From positions 1 through 64,000 of the forward strand of contig MNCI01015552.1 in the NCBI GenBank assembly GCA_015680685.1: a stretch of 64,000 bases of DNA. Reading direction: 5' to 3'. Made by a program: the position numbers and the translations under genes. Position 1 is the first letter of the stretch. The number at the start of each line of letters is the position of its first letter. The DNA comes from Gnetum montanum. Taxonomy: Eukaryota; Streptophyta; Gnetopsida; Gnetales; Gnetaceae. Below the pieces are notes generated by a model, which was not told where the DNA came from, ran no database searches, and was given only the letters and a program-made list of their open reading frames with translations. Below, one piece after another: positions 24,230 to 35,769 of the stretch.

Positions 24230-24245
24230 TGATATTAGAGCTTAG
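24230..24245 (+). promoter_or_regulatory. Primer-binding site of element D, iMet type
   Basis: TGATATTAGAGCTTAG resembles the initiator-Met PBS TGGTATCAGAGC, with two transitions. Position directly after the LTR supports it. Confidence 0.65.
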
Positions 24246-24289
24246 TTTTATTGTTGCTTGGAAATTGGTTGAGGATTTTGTCAATTTGG

Positions 24290-25470
24290 ATGGCACCAAA
24301 GAAGAAAAAGTTGCAAGCTCTGAATTGCAACATGGAGAGCTTGAAGTTAGCCTTCCAAATGATGGTTTCTCGATTAGATGAAATTAGTGCAAAGGTGGAC
24401 AAATAAGTCAGTCTTGGCCATATCCAAAACTAAAAATGTGAAGAGCATGTACATTTAGATGAAAAAGTTTCACAGCTAGGTGGAGATGGAGCAAATGAAG
24501 AGGATGTACAATCTACCTATGGAAGTGTAGGAATCCTTCAACCAAGGATTCCAATGAGAGGAAATCCTATTCTTGATATGAGAACTCCAAGGGCTCAAGG
24601 GATGTTCAATACTTCTTCAAGCAAGGTTGATGATGAAGATGAAGTAAGGCTTATTTGAGCATTCAAAAATGTTTCAAGATTTCCATATGTAGAGTTGAAA
24701 ACTTTCAATGTGTAGATGACACCAATGTTTTTGCAAGTTGGCTGAAGGCACTTGAGAAGAATTTTTAGTTTTAAGAGGTACTGAATAACTTGAGGGTACC
24801 TATTGCTAAATCCATATTAGAAGGTATGGCTTCTACTTAGCGGGAAAAGGAGTTCCAAGGTTATGAAAGATGAAATGGTCTACCTATCAGAGATTGGGAT
24901 ATGATGAAATACAAGTTAGAAAGAAAATTTGAAAAATCTTGATAAAAACAAGAAACCATTTTGAAGTTGAAATTATTAAGGCAAGGTGACAAGGATGTTA
25001 AATAGTTTTACATTAAATTTTGTGATCTATTCCATCAAGATACCATAAAATAGGAGGAGTATGAACAAGCTTCAATATTTTTAGGAGGTTTCAAAATGAC
25101 ATAACAACAAGAGTTGACCTTTTATAAGCCACAAACACTTGATGAGTTTTATGATTTGGTACTCAAAGTTGAGAAGAAATTAGAAGGATTCGAAAACATG
25201 AGAAAAAAAATTTCTAAGGGGAAGGATAAGGGATTTAGATTTGAGAAGGGATCCAAGTCCAAATTTGAAGACAAGGAGGACTAAAAGATTTGATGAAAAG
25301 GACAAAGCCAAGAAGGACCAAGGTAAGGAGAGGATCAAGGTAGTAGGTCATCAAAACTATAATTCTTTAAATGTGGAGAATGGGGATACAAGCAATTGGA
25401 ATGTCCACCTCACAAGGAAACCAAGGACAAGGATGTGCAAACCATGGTGGTGGTGGAGACATTAATCCAA
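24290..25470 (+). pseudogene. gag: gag of element D (degenerate)
   Basis: The ATG at 24290 opens MAPKKKKLQALNCNMESLKL, with SRLDEISAKVDK before the first stop. The Gag core (about 24680-25200) and a Lys-rich stretch (25200-25330) follow. A CCHC-like finger at about 25365-25410 reads FFKCGEWGYKQLEC in one frame, so the first Cys and the His of C-x2-C-x4-H-x4-C are replaced (Phe, Tyr). At least eight stops interrupt it. Start chosen because it is the first ATG after the PBS with a coding match. Confidence 0.7.
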
Positions 25471-27528
25471 GCTCTTTAGAGAGGTAATCCTAATGCTCCA
25501 AAAATAGAGGATATATCTAAATTAAATTCTTGTACATTCATGGGGAATGTGAATAGAGGAGATCATTTTGATAAGAAATTGTTTTTTTAGATTAGGGTGA
25601 GTTATTTACTTAGTGGGGAATGGATTCATGTTTGCATTGATAGGTGAGCCCAAGAAAATGTTATTTCTTCTAGGGTAGTTACTAGAATGGGTTTGGTAAC
25701 CAAGACTCATCCAAGACCTTATAAGTTGCATTAGTCATTGAAAGATTTTTACCATGAGATAATGGAACAATGTACTTTGAAATTTAAAATTGGGATTTTT
25801 CATGATGTTATGAAGTGTGATGTGCTTCCAATAGATTGTGCTGAAGTAATTCTTGATAGGCCTTGGAATTTTAAAAATGGTGCTCAGTTTGAAGGAGCTA
25901 GGAATGTGTGGAGTGTTGCTAGACTTGATGAAATCCATGATTTGATTCCTATGATAGCTAAACAAGTGAGGCAGCAATGCTTACTTAATGCTTCCTTGAT
26001 CCTTCTAGAAACTAGTTTTGGTTTTGTTGTTATGATAACAGTTGTTGATAATCATGATGATGTGCAAGTTGAACTCTGTACATGTGTGCTAGGCTTGAAT
26101 GAGAAATTTTGCAAGGTGTTTAAGGGGGAATTGGATGAACTATTATCGATGAGGAATGTATAACATCAAATTGACTTCATTCTTGGTGCTACCATTCTAA
26201 ACAAGAGAGCTTACCAAATGGCACAAAATTAGATAGGGTTACTTGCAAATGGCTTCATGAGGGAATCCATTTCACCTTGTGTAGTTCTAGTAGTGCTAGT
26301 GCCAAAGAAGGATAGTGATGAATGGAGGATGTGCATTGATTCCATGGTAGTGAACGAGACAATAGTGAGGTATAGGTTTCCTATTCTAAGGATGGATAAT
26401 ATCCTGGATGTCCTTACCAATGCTAAAATTTTTAGCAAAATTGATTGGAAGAGTGCATACCATTAAATCAGAATTAGGTTTGGTGATGAGTGAAATATAT
26501 CTTTCAAAACATTGGATGGATTGTTTGAGTGGTTGGTGATGCCATTTGGGCCCACACATGCACTTGCTACATTCATGAGGTTGATGCATGATGTATTTAA
26601 GGAATTGATTCATATGTGTTGTACTGTCTTTTTTGATGCTATTTTGATGTATAGCTCTAATGAGAAAGAGCACTTGGATCACTTGAGGATGGTGTGCCTT
26701 AAGTTAAAGAAGGCATAATTGGTGATCAATGTAAAGAAAATTCATTTCTTCAAGAGAGAAATCATATATTTGGGTCATGTGGTTTCTAAAAATCAGATTT
26801 AGATGGAAACTACCAAGGTAAATGATATTAGGGATTAGCCAACTCCTAAAATGGTTTGGTAGGTAAGATCATTCTTTAGCTTAGTATGTTTTTATAGATA
26901 GTTCATAAAAACTTTGTGTGGTAATTTGTGGCCTATGTTTTCTTTGTTAAAGAAAAATAAACAATTTAGATGAGATAATGAAATGCAAGGGACCTTTGAC
27001 TTGTTGAAAGAAAAGATTACCATTGAACTAGTGCTTGGAATTCTATATTTTTAGAAGCTTTTTTAGATGGAGGTAGATGCAAGTGGACTTTCCATTCATG
27101 GGGTACTTTCACAAGAAGGTAGGTATGTTGCTTTTGTTCATTAAAAGTTGAATGAATCAAGGAAAAATTATAGTGTATATGAGAAGGAGTTGCATGCTAT
27201 GCTTCAAGAATTAGAGGCATTACTTGTTGCCCAAGGAATTCACTTTGATGATGGACCATAAAGCACTTAATTTCTAAACTCACAAAAAAAGTTGAGTGCA
27301 AAGCACATGAAGTGGGTTGCACAATTATAAGATTTCAACTTTGTGTTGAAGCACAAAAGTGGGAAAGCCAATATGGTGACTGATATATTATCTAGGGTGC
27401 ATGTGGTAAATTTCAATGTACCTTATGTGGAAGGTATGGGTAATTTTGCTTCTTTGCATGAGCATGATGTTGATTTTGGGCACGTTTGGAGGAGCCTCAA
27501 AGAGCCATTGATGAATAGGCTAGACTAG
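25471..27528 (+). pseudogene. Protease, RT and RNase H of element D (degenerate)
   Basis: The protease active-site region is HVCIDR-stop-AQENVISS near 25630, followed by an open 141-codon block (25738-26163) with LKFKIGIFHDV, CDVLPIDCAEVILDRPW and a long linker. RT: VPKKDSDEWRMCIDS (26300), PILRMDNILDVL, KIDWKSAYH, and the catalytic YxDD region reads FFDAILMYS at about 26630, so the second Asp is Ala. RNase H: MEVDASGLSIHGVLSQ (27065), YEKELHAML (27179) and KSGKANMVTDILSRV (27358). Several nonsense codons; enzymatically dead. Confidence 0.85.
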
Positions 27529-28028
27529 TGAAAAGGTATGTGTTCCTAATTATGATTGTAGAAAATATTTTTTTTTTGAAAATCATTGTAGTGGCATGGT
27601 AGGTCACATGAGTAGGGATAAACCATTGGAACTTGTGGGTAGGCACTATTTTTAGTCCGGTATGGCAACAAAATCTTCAAAATTTGTGAAGAAGTAATTG
27701 ACATGTTAGAAATTCAAAGAAGGTAAAGGTGTGAATGGATACTATATATCTTTGTCAATTCCCAAAGGTTCATACAAAAGTGTATCAATGGACTTTGTGA
27801 GTAGTATTCCAAAGACCAAGAGTGGGAACAATTCAATTTTGTGAGTAGGTTCTCCAAGATGGCACATTTTATTTCCTACAAAAAGGTGAGTGAAGATTCT
27901 CATGTTGCAATTTTTTTTTTAATATGTTGTGAATTTGCATGGTATTTCTTTAAGTATTGTTAGTGATAGAGACTCCAAGTTCACAAGTCATTTTTGGAGG
28001 CCCCTTTGGAAGATTTTAGAAACAAAGT
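27529..28028 (+). pseudogene. Integrase of element D, N-terminal part
   Basis: The zinc-binding domain is partly visible (GMVGHMSRDKP). The first catalytic Asp is kept in SVSMDFVSSIPKTKSG (27781 on) and the second in LSIVSDRDSKFTSHFW (27950 on). It ends at GAAACAAAGT, where copy C is inserted; the reading continues at 38595. Confidence 0.82.
28024..28028. repeat. Target-site duplication of copy C, left (AAAGT)
   Basis: AAAGT precedes the LTR end at 28029 and recurs at 38595-38599. Confidence 0.9.
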
Positions 28029-28878
28029 TGATGACCAATGAGGTACCCCTACACCCAACTATACGAATATGTGTTCATGCGTGATTCGGTCAAACATCAA
28101 GGATTAAGTGCTTATGCACCTACATAGAACAAGGATGAGTTATGCAATCATTGTCTTCCCAAGCTTACTTGTAAGGCATAATTGTATGGTTAAGTAAACT
28201 CGAGGTATGTGATTTTTATTATTTTATGTTTTATGTTTTTGATGATTAAAAGAGAGAAATGAGGTAATTTAATAACTAATTTTATTTAACTAATTAACTA
28301 TTCTTTAACTAGTCCTAACACCAACATCCGTTCCCACTCTCCGAACACATCCTGAACCAGTGTAACACTACTGGGATTACCAAACGCTAGTTGTTACTGG
28401 GTTAACAAGTGTTCCATGTATGCTTGAAGTGGTCATGCTGAGTGTGCTAATTCATTGATAATTGATAATTAATGGTTTGATGAAAATAGCATTAATTAAC
28501 TATTGAAAGCATCCAATAACAGTAAGTAATATGAAATGCAATAATTAAGCTATTCTAAATGTTGCAAGGTTTATCACAAAGTTTATCTTTATTTCTGGAC
28601 ATAAGGTGTGCTCAGGTACACAATGCTCGAATAAAGATCCATTCACTTTATGACTCCTACTGTGAGCACGCAGAAATAATTCTAACTCTAGAAGGAAAAA
28701 ATTGCAAGAGTTCAGCTAAGGGACTAAAAACTAATGCCAAACCAAGTGCCCTTATCTCCTATTTATAGCCAATGAGATAGGTGCCAACATTGCATGTCTT
28801 ATATTGCTTTGGCATCTCCAATATTGCATATCTAATGTTGAGGGTTTGATATTGAGAATCCGATATTGAGACTCATCA
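28029..28878 (-). repeat. 3' LTR of copy C
   Basis: On the minus strand starts TGATGAGTCTCAATATCGG at 28878 and ends GGTCATCA at 28029. 850 bp, matching 37764-38594. It carries a TATAAATA-type box near 28765 and AATATT/GATATT blocks upstream of it. Confidence 0.9.
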
Positions 28879-28954
28879 TACTCCCACAATTGAATGAAAA
28901 CTTGTCCTCGAGTTCCTTACAAAATATTGGGAAGGTATGGGATTATTAACTAAA

Positions 28955-29330
28955 CAACTATCGATGACATGAAATGATAGACTTAAAGTGCCTGGCGAAT
29001 GGATCGATAAGTGTATTATAGCATTGGTTTTGATAACCATTGTGGTGAACACTATACATAGATGACATCCAGACCCTCATTTGACAACTTGAAGAGAGAG
29101 GGAAAGAAAAGAAAATGAGGCATGTTGTCACTATTGTCAAGAATGTGCACACCATTATTCATCCATGGCCACCTGACCAAGCTTATTCCTTATGTGAATT
29201 CTCTTGCTCTAGTCCATCCTTAGTGCTTCCTCCTATCCTAGTTCATTGTTCATGTGATCGCCATCTACACACACAATGCACTCACGAATTAGAAAGGATA
29301 GATAAGATATAATGTAGTTGATACCTTTCC
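28955..29330 (-). pseudogene. Copy C version of the second post-pol ORF (degenerate)
   Basis: Homologous to 10466-10843 (A), 43071-43265 (E) and 53845-54113 (F). The intron-like segment (29265-29324) keeps GT and TAG ends, but the MDW frame after it has stops, so this copy is broken. The later part, with a hydrophobic CLIFFSFPLSSSCQM stretch, is still open from 29155 to 28958. Confidence 0.45.
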
Positions 29331-30286
29331 TTGATATCAAGCACATTGGCTAGGTTATGCGTATGGCAAATACTAGATTAGAGGTTTGTAAGTGATCACT
29401 ACCCAAGGTGTAGGGGTGAGATAAGTAATGGAATGGAAAACCTTGCGACAGGCTCCCACAACTAAGAGCAAATCTCTGGTAGCAATAGGATGGAAAAGGA
29501 AAACGAAAGAAAAAGGAAGATAAGAGAAATAACAATAATGAAGCCAATAAAAATTTATAAAAGTGTAGATAAAAATAGATATCATAGATGGGATGAAACC
29601 AGAAATAGTTGTTTGCAAGAAATGTTCAAGGGAACAAACTTAACAATTGCACCAAAAAAGAATGCTAGTGGATCCTCCCCAAAGTAGGCTCATGCTCTTT
29701 ATGCCTTGTCAATCCCACAAACCAAAGAGTTCATAGGATCTAGGAATGACATATGGAGACAATAGTTAAGAATTTACCCATAAGAATTTACCAAAGAATA
29801 ACAATGCATTGACCAAGATATAAACTAATCATAAAATCAGCAATGAGGTAGAATACAGGAAAAAATATGGAAAGAGAAGAGAGAATGGAATGGAATCCCA
29901 AAATTAAGGTTTTGTAAAGTCCCTTGTATATTATTTGGTTAAGGTGACTTAATAAACTTTAGTCCAAATCCATATTCAAACTAACCACATCCAGTGACCT
30001 CACATCAACTCACTTGACCAACCCATCCTCCTGAAGCAACAAGAATGCTTCCATAGAGCCACCACCATTCCAACAAGAGAGGAATAGATAAGTAGGAAGT
30101 GAGAAAGGGCCTTAATTAGAGATAACCTTCAAGCATGGGTAACATGTATTTCTAGTACCATAACCAATGCTTGTAGCCCATATTCCTTTATTATGTCTAA
30201 GTGGTGTGCTTTGAATTCCCACCAATTTTGTTTTATTTTTTTTTTTTGTGTGAGAACCACACCATGGAAAGACTTATTTGATTCAT
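29331..30286 (-). other. Post-pol region of copy C
   Basis: Alignable with copies A, E and F but without a supported ORF. Confidence 0.5.
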
Positions 30287-30454
30287 TCAAATCCCTGATA
30301 TTAGTTGATAGGGGAATGGCGAAAAACCTATGAAAAACATCCAAGTACCCAAGAGAATACCTAGCACAAATGCGTTGAATCCCCTTAAGGTCACATCCTT
30401 TTTAATCCATTTGAATCTTTTCTTGGTTTGAAGAATATCAAGCCACCAATTCAT
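30287..30454 (-). CDS. Conserved 55-codon ORF with one membrane span, copy C
   Basis: The ATG at 30454 opens an intact frame to a TGA at 30287. The product begins MNWWLDILQTKKRFKWIKKD, a basic segment, then a hydrophobic run of about 20 residues (AFVLGILLGTWMFFIGF), then a short polar tail. This predicts a single-span membrane peptide with the basic N terminus on the inside. Copy E encodes a 55-residue homologue with no indel; I count 43 identical residues. Pol in this copy is full of stops, yet this frame is open. No known family recognised. It could be the remains of an env-like gene or chance preservation. Confidence 0.5.
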   Translation of the reverse strand: MNWWLDILQTKKRFKWIKKDVTLRGFNAFVLGILLGTWMFFIGFSPFPYQLISGI

Positions 30455-30808
30455 TAATAGGTTTGCTTAGAGAAAGGGACAATACAGTTCCAAAACCAAG
30501 GGAGACCATAGAGTTGAATGGATGATGTGAACTCATTACCTATTTTATCAAAAGAGATCATATCTTAGCATCAACATTGAAAGTCAAAGGTAAAAACCAT
30601 ACGTTAGTAAGAAACACTATTATAGAACAATCCACCATCATGAGCACTTATTATATGATGAGTGAGAGTGAATTAGACAAAATGAAATAGAGAAAGAAAT
30701 AGTAAAAATGTTAATGATGGTGTAAAATAAAAACAATTAAATATGAAAAATGTGTAAAACAAAAAAGACAAAAGAAACTGAGGACTTAGAATAGTTAGCA
30801 TTGGTGGC
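30455..30808 (-). other. Spacer between pol and the 55-codon ORF, copy C
   Basis: AT-rich, no ORF; alignable with the same region of A, E and F. Confidence 0.5.
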
Positions 30809-30818
30809 CTTCTCCCCC
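30809..30818 (-). promoter_or_regulatory. Second polypurine tract after pol, copy C
   Basis: GTGGGGGAGAAGG on the minus strand directly after integrase, at the position of the tract in A, E and F. Confidence 0.45.
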
Positions 30819-31436
30819 ACAACTAAGTCAGAAGGAGGAGATCCGAAGTAATGAGTAGGGTTGTCCATTAACAGAGGTAGTACTTGTCGTTTTAGGCTCA
30901 TGGAAAAGTTTGGTTTGCTGGATGTTGACCAATAATTTCTTATTCAGGCTTTTAGGTTTATAGATCATCATGGATCTTGAAGGAAAAGTTTCATTAATGA
31001 TATAAGGTCCTTCCCATAGCATTTGAAATTTAGTTTGTTGTGGCACATGTGTGGGATTCCAATAGAGAACCCTATCTCCTGGTTGGTATGTGACTTTTCT
31101 AAATTTTAGGTCATGACATTGTTTGTTGAAGGCCTTGTGTAGTTTGTTGGATGACAAAGTGCCTATTGGATCTCATCTAGCAAGTTAAGATCCATTAACC
31201 ATTCTTTTTGCACTAGATTAAGTTCAAGGTTAAGGTCACATGCTATAGATAGTGTACAGAGCTCAGCTTGGATAGGAAGTATTGGAAGTTTACCATACAC
31301 TAACTCACAGGGAGAGTAGCCTATAGGGAGTTTACATGTGGAGCAGTAGGCCCAAAGAGCATCGTTCAGTTTGGTGCTCCAATCTTGCCTATACTTGCTA
31401 ATGGTTCATGTCAATATTTTTGTGATTTTCCTATTG

Positions 31437-32090
31437 GTGACTTCGGCTTGATCATTTTCTTAAGGATGATATGGTGTAGCTAGTTTATGCTCAACTCCTA
31501 AGCATTACATCAACTTCCAAAAAATCACACCTATAAAATGTGTACCATTATCAGAAATAAGTGCATGAGGCACACCAAACCTATTTACAATTTTTTGTTC
31601 AAAAAATTGTGTAGCGGTAGATGATGTACAGTTGATAACAGCAGCTACTTCTATCCACTTTGTAAAATAGTCAACAACAACAATAATGTATTCTTTTTTA
31701 TTGGACATCGGTGTAATAGGCCCCGTAAAATTAATACTCCATATATCGAAGGGTTCTAAGTGTTGAATCCATTGTTGTGGGCCCTCCATTCTATTAGTCA
31801 TTTCCTCATTACGTTGGCAGTGCTTACAAGATTGGACAAAATGATGGGCATCCTAAAATAATGTAGGCCAATAATATCTTGCAAACAAGATTTTAATGGT
31901 TGTTCATCTCCTAGTGTAATGACCCCCACAAGGGTTCTCATGAGCATCTTGGTGACCTCAAAATTGATCTATGTCGGGAACACACCATTGGACCAAGACA
32001 TTGGAACACACCTTGTAAAGGTATTCATTGATTTCCATGAAATGTTTAACTAGAGAAACTATTATTTCTTTCTAATGTCCAACTCTTGTG
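31437..32090 (-). repeat. Tandem duplication in copy C, unit 1
   Basis: About 654 bp, matching 32091-32738 in the same orientation with scattered differences and small indels. The breakpoint joins the integrase Glu motif back to the RNase H-integrase linker. Confidence 0.88.
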
Positions 32091-32738
32091 TTGACCTTGG
32101 CTTGATCATTCACTTAAGAATGATATACTGTAGCTAGTTTATACTTAACTCCTAAGCGTTGCATTAGCTTTTGAAAAGTCACACCTGTAAAATGTGAACC
32201 ATTATTAGAAATAAGTGCACAAGGCACACCAAACCTATTTACGATTTGTTGTTGAAAAAATTATGTAGCGGTAGATGATGTACAATCAGTAATAGCAGCT
32301 ACTTCTGCCCACTTTTTAAAATACCCAACATCAACAACAATGTATTCTTTTCCATTAGACATTGGTGTAATAGGCCTCATAAAATCAATACCCCATATGT
32401 CGAAGGGTTCTAATGGTTGAATCCATTGTTGTGGACCCTCCATTCTAGCAATCATTTCCTCATTGCATTGGCAATGCTTACAAGATTGAAAAAAATGATG
32501 GGTGTCTTGAAATAATGTAGGCCAATAATATCCTACAAGCAAGAATTTAATGGTTGTTTGTCTCCTAGTGTAATGACCCCCACAAGGGCCCTCATGAGCA
32601 TCTTGGAGAATTCACATTTGATTTGCATCAGGAACACACCATCAGACCAAGACATTAGAACATACCTTGTAAAGGTGTCTATTGATTTCCATGAAATATT
32701 TGATTGAGTGGAGAAACTATTGTTTCTTTCTAACATCC
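32091..32738 (-). repeat. Tandem duplication in copy C, unit 2
   Basis: About 648 bp; adjacent partner of 31437-32090. Copies A and E have a single integrase core, so the duplication is specific to C here. Confidence 0.88.
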
Positions 32739-34360
32739 AACTCTTGTGGTGTTTCTTGTGTGAGAAGATAAGTAAGAATGCTACTATACCAATTTATATC
32801 TATGGGTGATTGATTGTTTATTACACTTACAAAGAGGAGTTCATTAGGGAAGTAATCGGAAATTGGGTATTTTTCCTCTTTGTTGTCCCATTGCAATTGA
32901 GATAAATGATTAGCAACAACATTCTCAATTCCTTTACAATCTACTATTGTGATATTGAACTCTTGCAAGATCACCAACCATTGTATGACACGAGGGCTCA
33001 CCATTGGTTTATTCATAAGGAACTGAGTTGCACTATGATCTATGTGTACAAATACCTTATAGCCTAATACATAGTGCCTAAATTTTTCTAGTGCAAACAC
33101 CACAACCATTAACTCTTTTTCTGTAGTGGTATAGTTGAGTGGTGCACTAGTAATACTTCAACTTGCACAGTGAATGTAATAGGAACGTTTTTGATCATCT
33201 AACTATGTAAGTACAACTCCTAAAGTAAAATTGGACACATTAGTCATTATATAGAATGGTCTAGACTAGTTAGGAGCTTGTAGAATGGGTTTTTCTATGA
33301 TTCACATTCCTTGGTCCATTCAAAGGGTGCATCCTTCTTCTTAATTCTACCAATGGTTTTGCAATCTTCGAAAAGTTCTCAATGAAATGTCTATAACAGC
33401 CAATATGTCTAAGGAATGATCGGATGTCTTTTATAGTTTTAGGTTGATGAGTGATTCCTTGGATGACGTGAATTTTTTTAGGATCTACCTCCATCCCTGT
33501 TTGTAAAATTTTATGCCCTAATACAATGCCCTCTTAGACCATTAAGTGGCTTTTCTACCAATTGAGCCTTAGGTTGGTTTCAACACATCATTTCAGTACT
33601 TGCTCTAATCAGTCCAATGCTTGTTCAAAGTCCACTCCATAGGTGGATAAATCATCCATAAAAATCTCCACACCATTTCCTATTTGCTATTGAAATATAC
33701 TGAGAACCAAACATTGAAACGTTGCAAGAGCATTGCATAAGCTAGACCGCATTTTCCTATATGCAAATGTCCCCCAAGGAATTGTGAATGTAGTATTGGC
33801 TTGGTCTTCTAGTGCTATTCGAATTTGATTGTACCCACTATAACCATCCAGAAAACTACAATAACAATGCCTTGCAATGGTATTTAAAACATGGTTAATG
33901 AATGGTAATGAGAAATGGTCTTTAAATGTTGCTATGTTCAGTAGCCTAAATTCTATACACACCCTCCATTTACCTTCCTTTTTAAGCACAATGACTAATG
34001 GACTAACCCATTCACTATCAACAATGGGGTAGATAATCCCTGCTTTTAGAAGTTGTTCAATTTCTTCTTTAACTACTTGCTTAAGCATTGGGTTCAATCA
34101 TCTTTGCGATTGTCATCGAGGCTTCATAGAGGGGTCAATGTAAATTCTATGTTGGCATATCCTAGGATCTATTCCAATTAATTCAGAATATGACCAAGTA
34201 AAGGCTTTCAACCATTTTTTACCATCTTCAATAGTCTTTCTTTTTGGTGAGGAGTGAGCTTAGCATTAATGATTACTAGTTTTTCATTCTTGAGAAATTT
34301 ATATTCCATATCGATGGGAAAACATTTTTAATTTAAGGGGCTTTTATTAAACTCATCAGA
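32739..34360 (-). pseudogene. RT and RNase H of copy C (degenerate)
   Basis: RT open block 34097-33687: QLLKAGIIYPIVDSEWVSPL, KWRVCIEFRLLN (catalytic-domain Asp of CIDYR changed to Glu), FLDGYSGYNQIRIALED and IPWGTFAYRKM. The catalytic motif FMDDLSTYG is intact near 33655. RNase H: EVDPKKIHVIQGITHQPKT (33490), HFIENFSKIAKPL, then MVVVFALEKFRHYVLGYK and DHSATQFLMNKPMVSPRV (33109-32930). Breaks occur near 33690 and 33270. Better kept than copy A, but not functional. Confidence 0.88.
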
Positions 34361-34629
34361 GATTTCCAAATTCCCCCAGTTGATATTTTCAATGTCAGTA
34401 CATGGAAGTTGGTGGTGGACTTTCTCCAATGCATCTATGTTATCGATATAGGCATAAGTCAAACTCTCAGTTGGTTTCATGCATATAGTTGAATTGCTCT
34501 CTTGGTTAACTATCAACCACTGGGTGCCATCCTGTCTTGTGCCTGCTACATACAAGCATCTTTGTATGTTAGTTACTTATGCATACTGTTGCATGAAGGT
34601 AATGTTAGATGTTGTACAAACTAGGACTT
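34361..34629 (-). pseudogene. Protease-RT linker of copy C
   Basis: Reads SNSTICMKPTESLTYAYIDN and LEKVHHQLPCTDIENINWG, the linker also present in A (6000-6110) and F (51990-52130). No enzymatic motif. Confidence 0.65.
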
Positions 34630-35264
34630 CTACACATAGTTGCACCCTGTGTCATTGTACATGATGCATGGAACTTTCTTCTTCTTCATCTTCCCAAATG
34701 TATTTTCTTTTGATATCTCTAAGGAAAGATCATGTATTCCTAGGTGTACATCAATCGTACTTATCCATGCTCTTCCCATTATGATTGGGAAGTCCCCCTC
34801 CAAGTTGTTGACTTGGATCACTAGGAAATTGGCTGGATACAATCACTTACAATGTCCTCCACTAGCCCCAATGGAATAGTGATAGACTAGTTCTCCAACT
34901 CTAAATGGATGTTACTTTTCTTTAGCGGAGGTAGGTTCTAAGCCTTATACATTTCCTGGGAGATTAGATTAACACTAGAAACTAAATCCAAAAGAGCTTT
35001 GCAAGGCTCCTTTTTAGTGATTTGTAAATAAATAAGAGGACTTCCAAGATTAGAAAATTTCCTAGAAAGATGGCCAGCTTTAATCCAATTAGTAATGGCA
35101 TGGGTTAACATGATAGTATGTGTTGGGTGTGATTTTTGGTTTAAAGGAACTTCCAAAGATTCAAATGATATTAAGTTGTTTAGATAATTATTTGCTTGTG
35201 GCTGTAAGGACTTAGTTGAACTGTTGGTTCTAAAGAAGGGTCTCGCCTTTGATCGGTTGTCCAA
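34630..35264 (-). pseudogene. Aspartic protease region of copy C
   Basis: An open block 35264-34938 carries LTHAITNWIKAGHLSRKF and ends with the active-site region ALLDLVSSVNLISQEMYKA (Asp kept, the Gly of DxG-type motif changed to Val). The second block 34842-34630 has FLVIQVNNLEGDFPIIMGRA, ISTIDVHLGIHDLSLEIS and the KKKVPCIMYNDTGC tail. One shift separates the two. Homologous to 51662-52130 in F. Confidence 0.75.
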
Positions 35265-35769
35265 ACCAACAGTAGGTTGACGGTTGATAGCCCTTGTAGC
35301 GTTACATTGCTGCGAATGGGTAGAAAGCTCGCCTGCATAGTTTAAGCATGTGGTAATGGAGTTGAGGGTGGAAGAGGTGCAGATAGATGAGAAGGATAGT
35401 GCATATGTGGAACATCACTCTAAGGAGAAGGAGTTCTATAGTACTCGATGGTCTGGTAGTGAGTCTGAGGAGCAATGTGACTAGTAGAGTCACATGACGA
35501 GATCGACTGCTGAACGTAATACCTGTATGGGTCAGGTTGACGATAAGGGTACTGTTGACATGGTAGTGACATTTCCTATAATTGTGGATGTCGCCACTAT
35601 TGATATTGTTCATTCAGTTGTGGTGGATCTCCAGTTGGATAATATGTCAAGGGTTGGTGGAATTGCATTGGGTTACCTGGAGGATAAGATAATCTTTTGG
35701 TTTTTTGTCATCTATTTAACCATGGGTTTAGTGCATACACCCCAAACTCTTGCAAATGTGATACTACTA
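35265..35769 (-). other. gag-protease linker of copy C
   Basis: Low-complexity region (His/Tyr/Pro/Gln-rich in parts) between the Gag finger and protease; frames are broken and no domain is seen. The corresponding part of A is 4720-5310. Confidence 0.5.

Larger units (their letters stand above)
30828..32738 (-). pseudogene. Integrase of copy C, with duplicated core
   Basis: Read on the minus strand. The first core (32738-32091) has the zinc-binding QSCKHCQ, WGIDFMRPITPMSN (first Asp kept) and degenerate later motifs ending at NDQAKVNTR. The second core (32090-31437) repeats linker, zinc region and core: here the first Asp is Asn (IWSINFTGPITPM), while ALISDNGTHF keeps the second Asp and NDQAEVTNR the Glu. 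The C-terminal part (31157-30828) has YQPGDRVLYWNPTHVPQ and LWEGPYIINETFPS. Neither core is intact and several stops occur. Confidence 0.85.
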
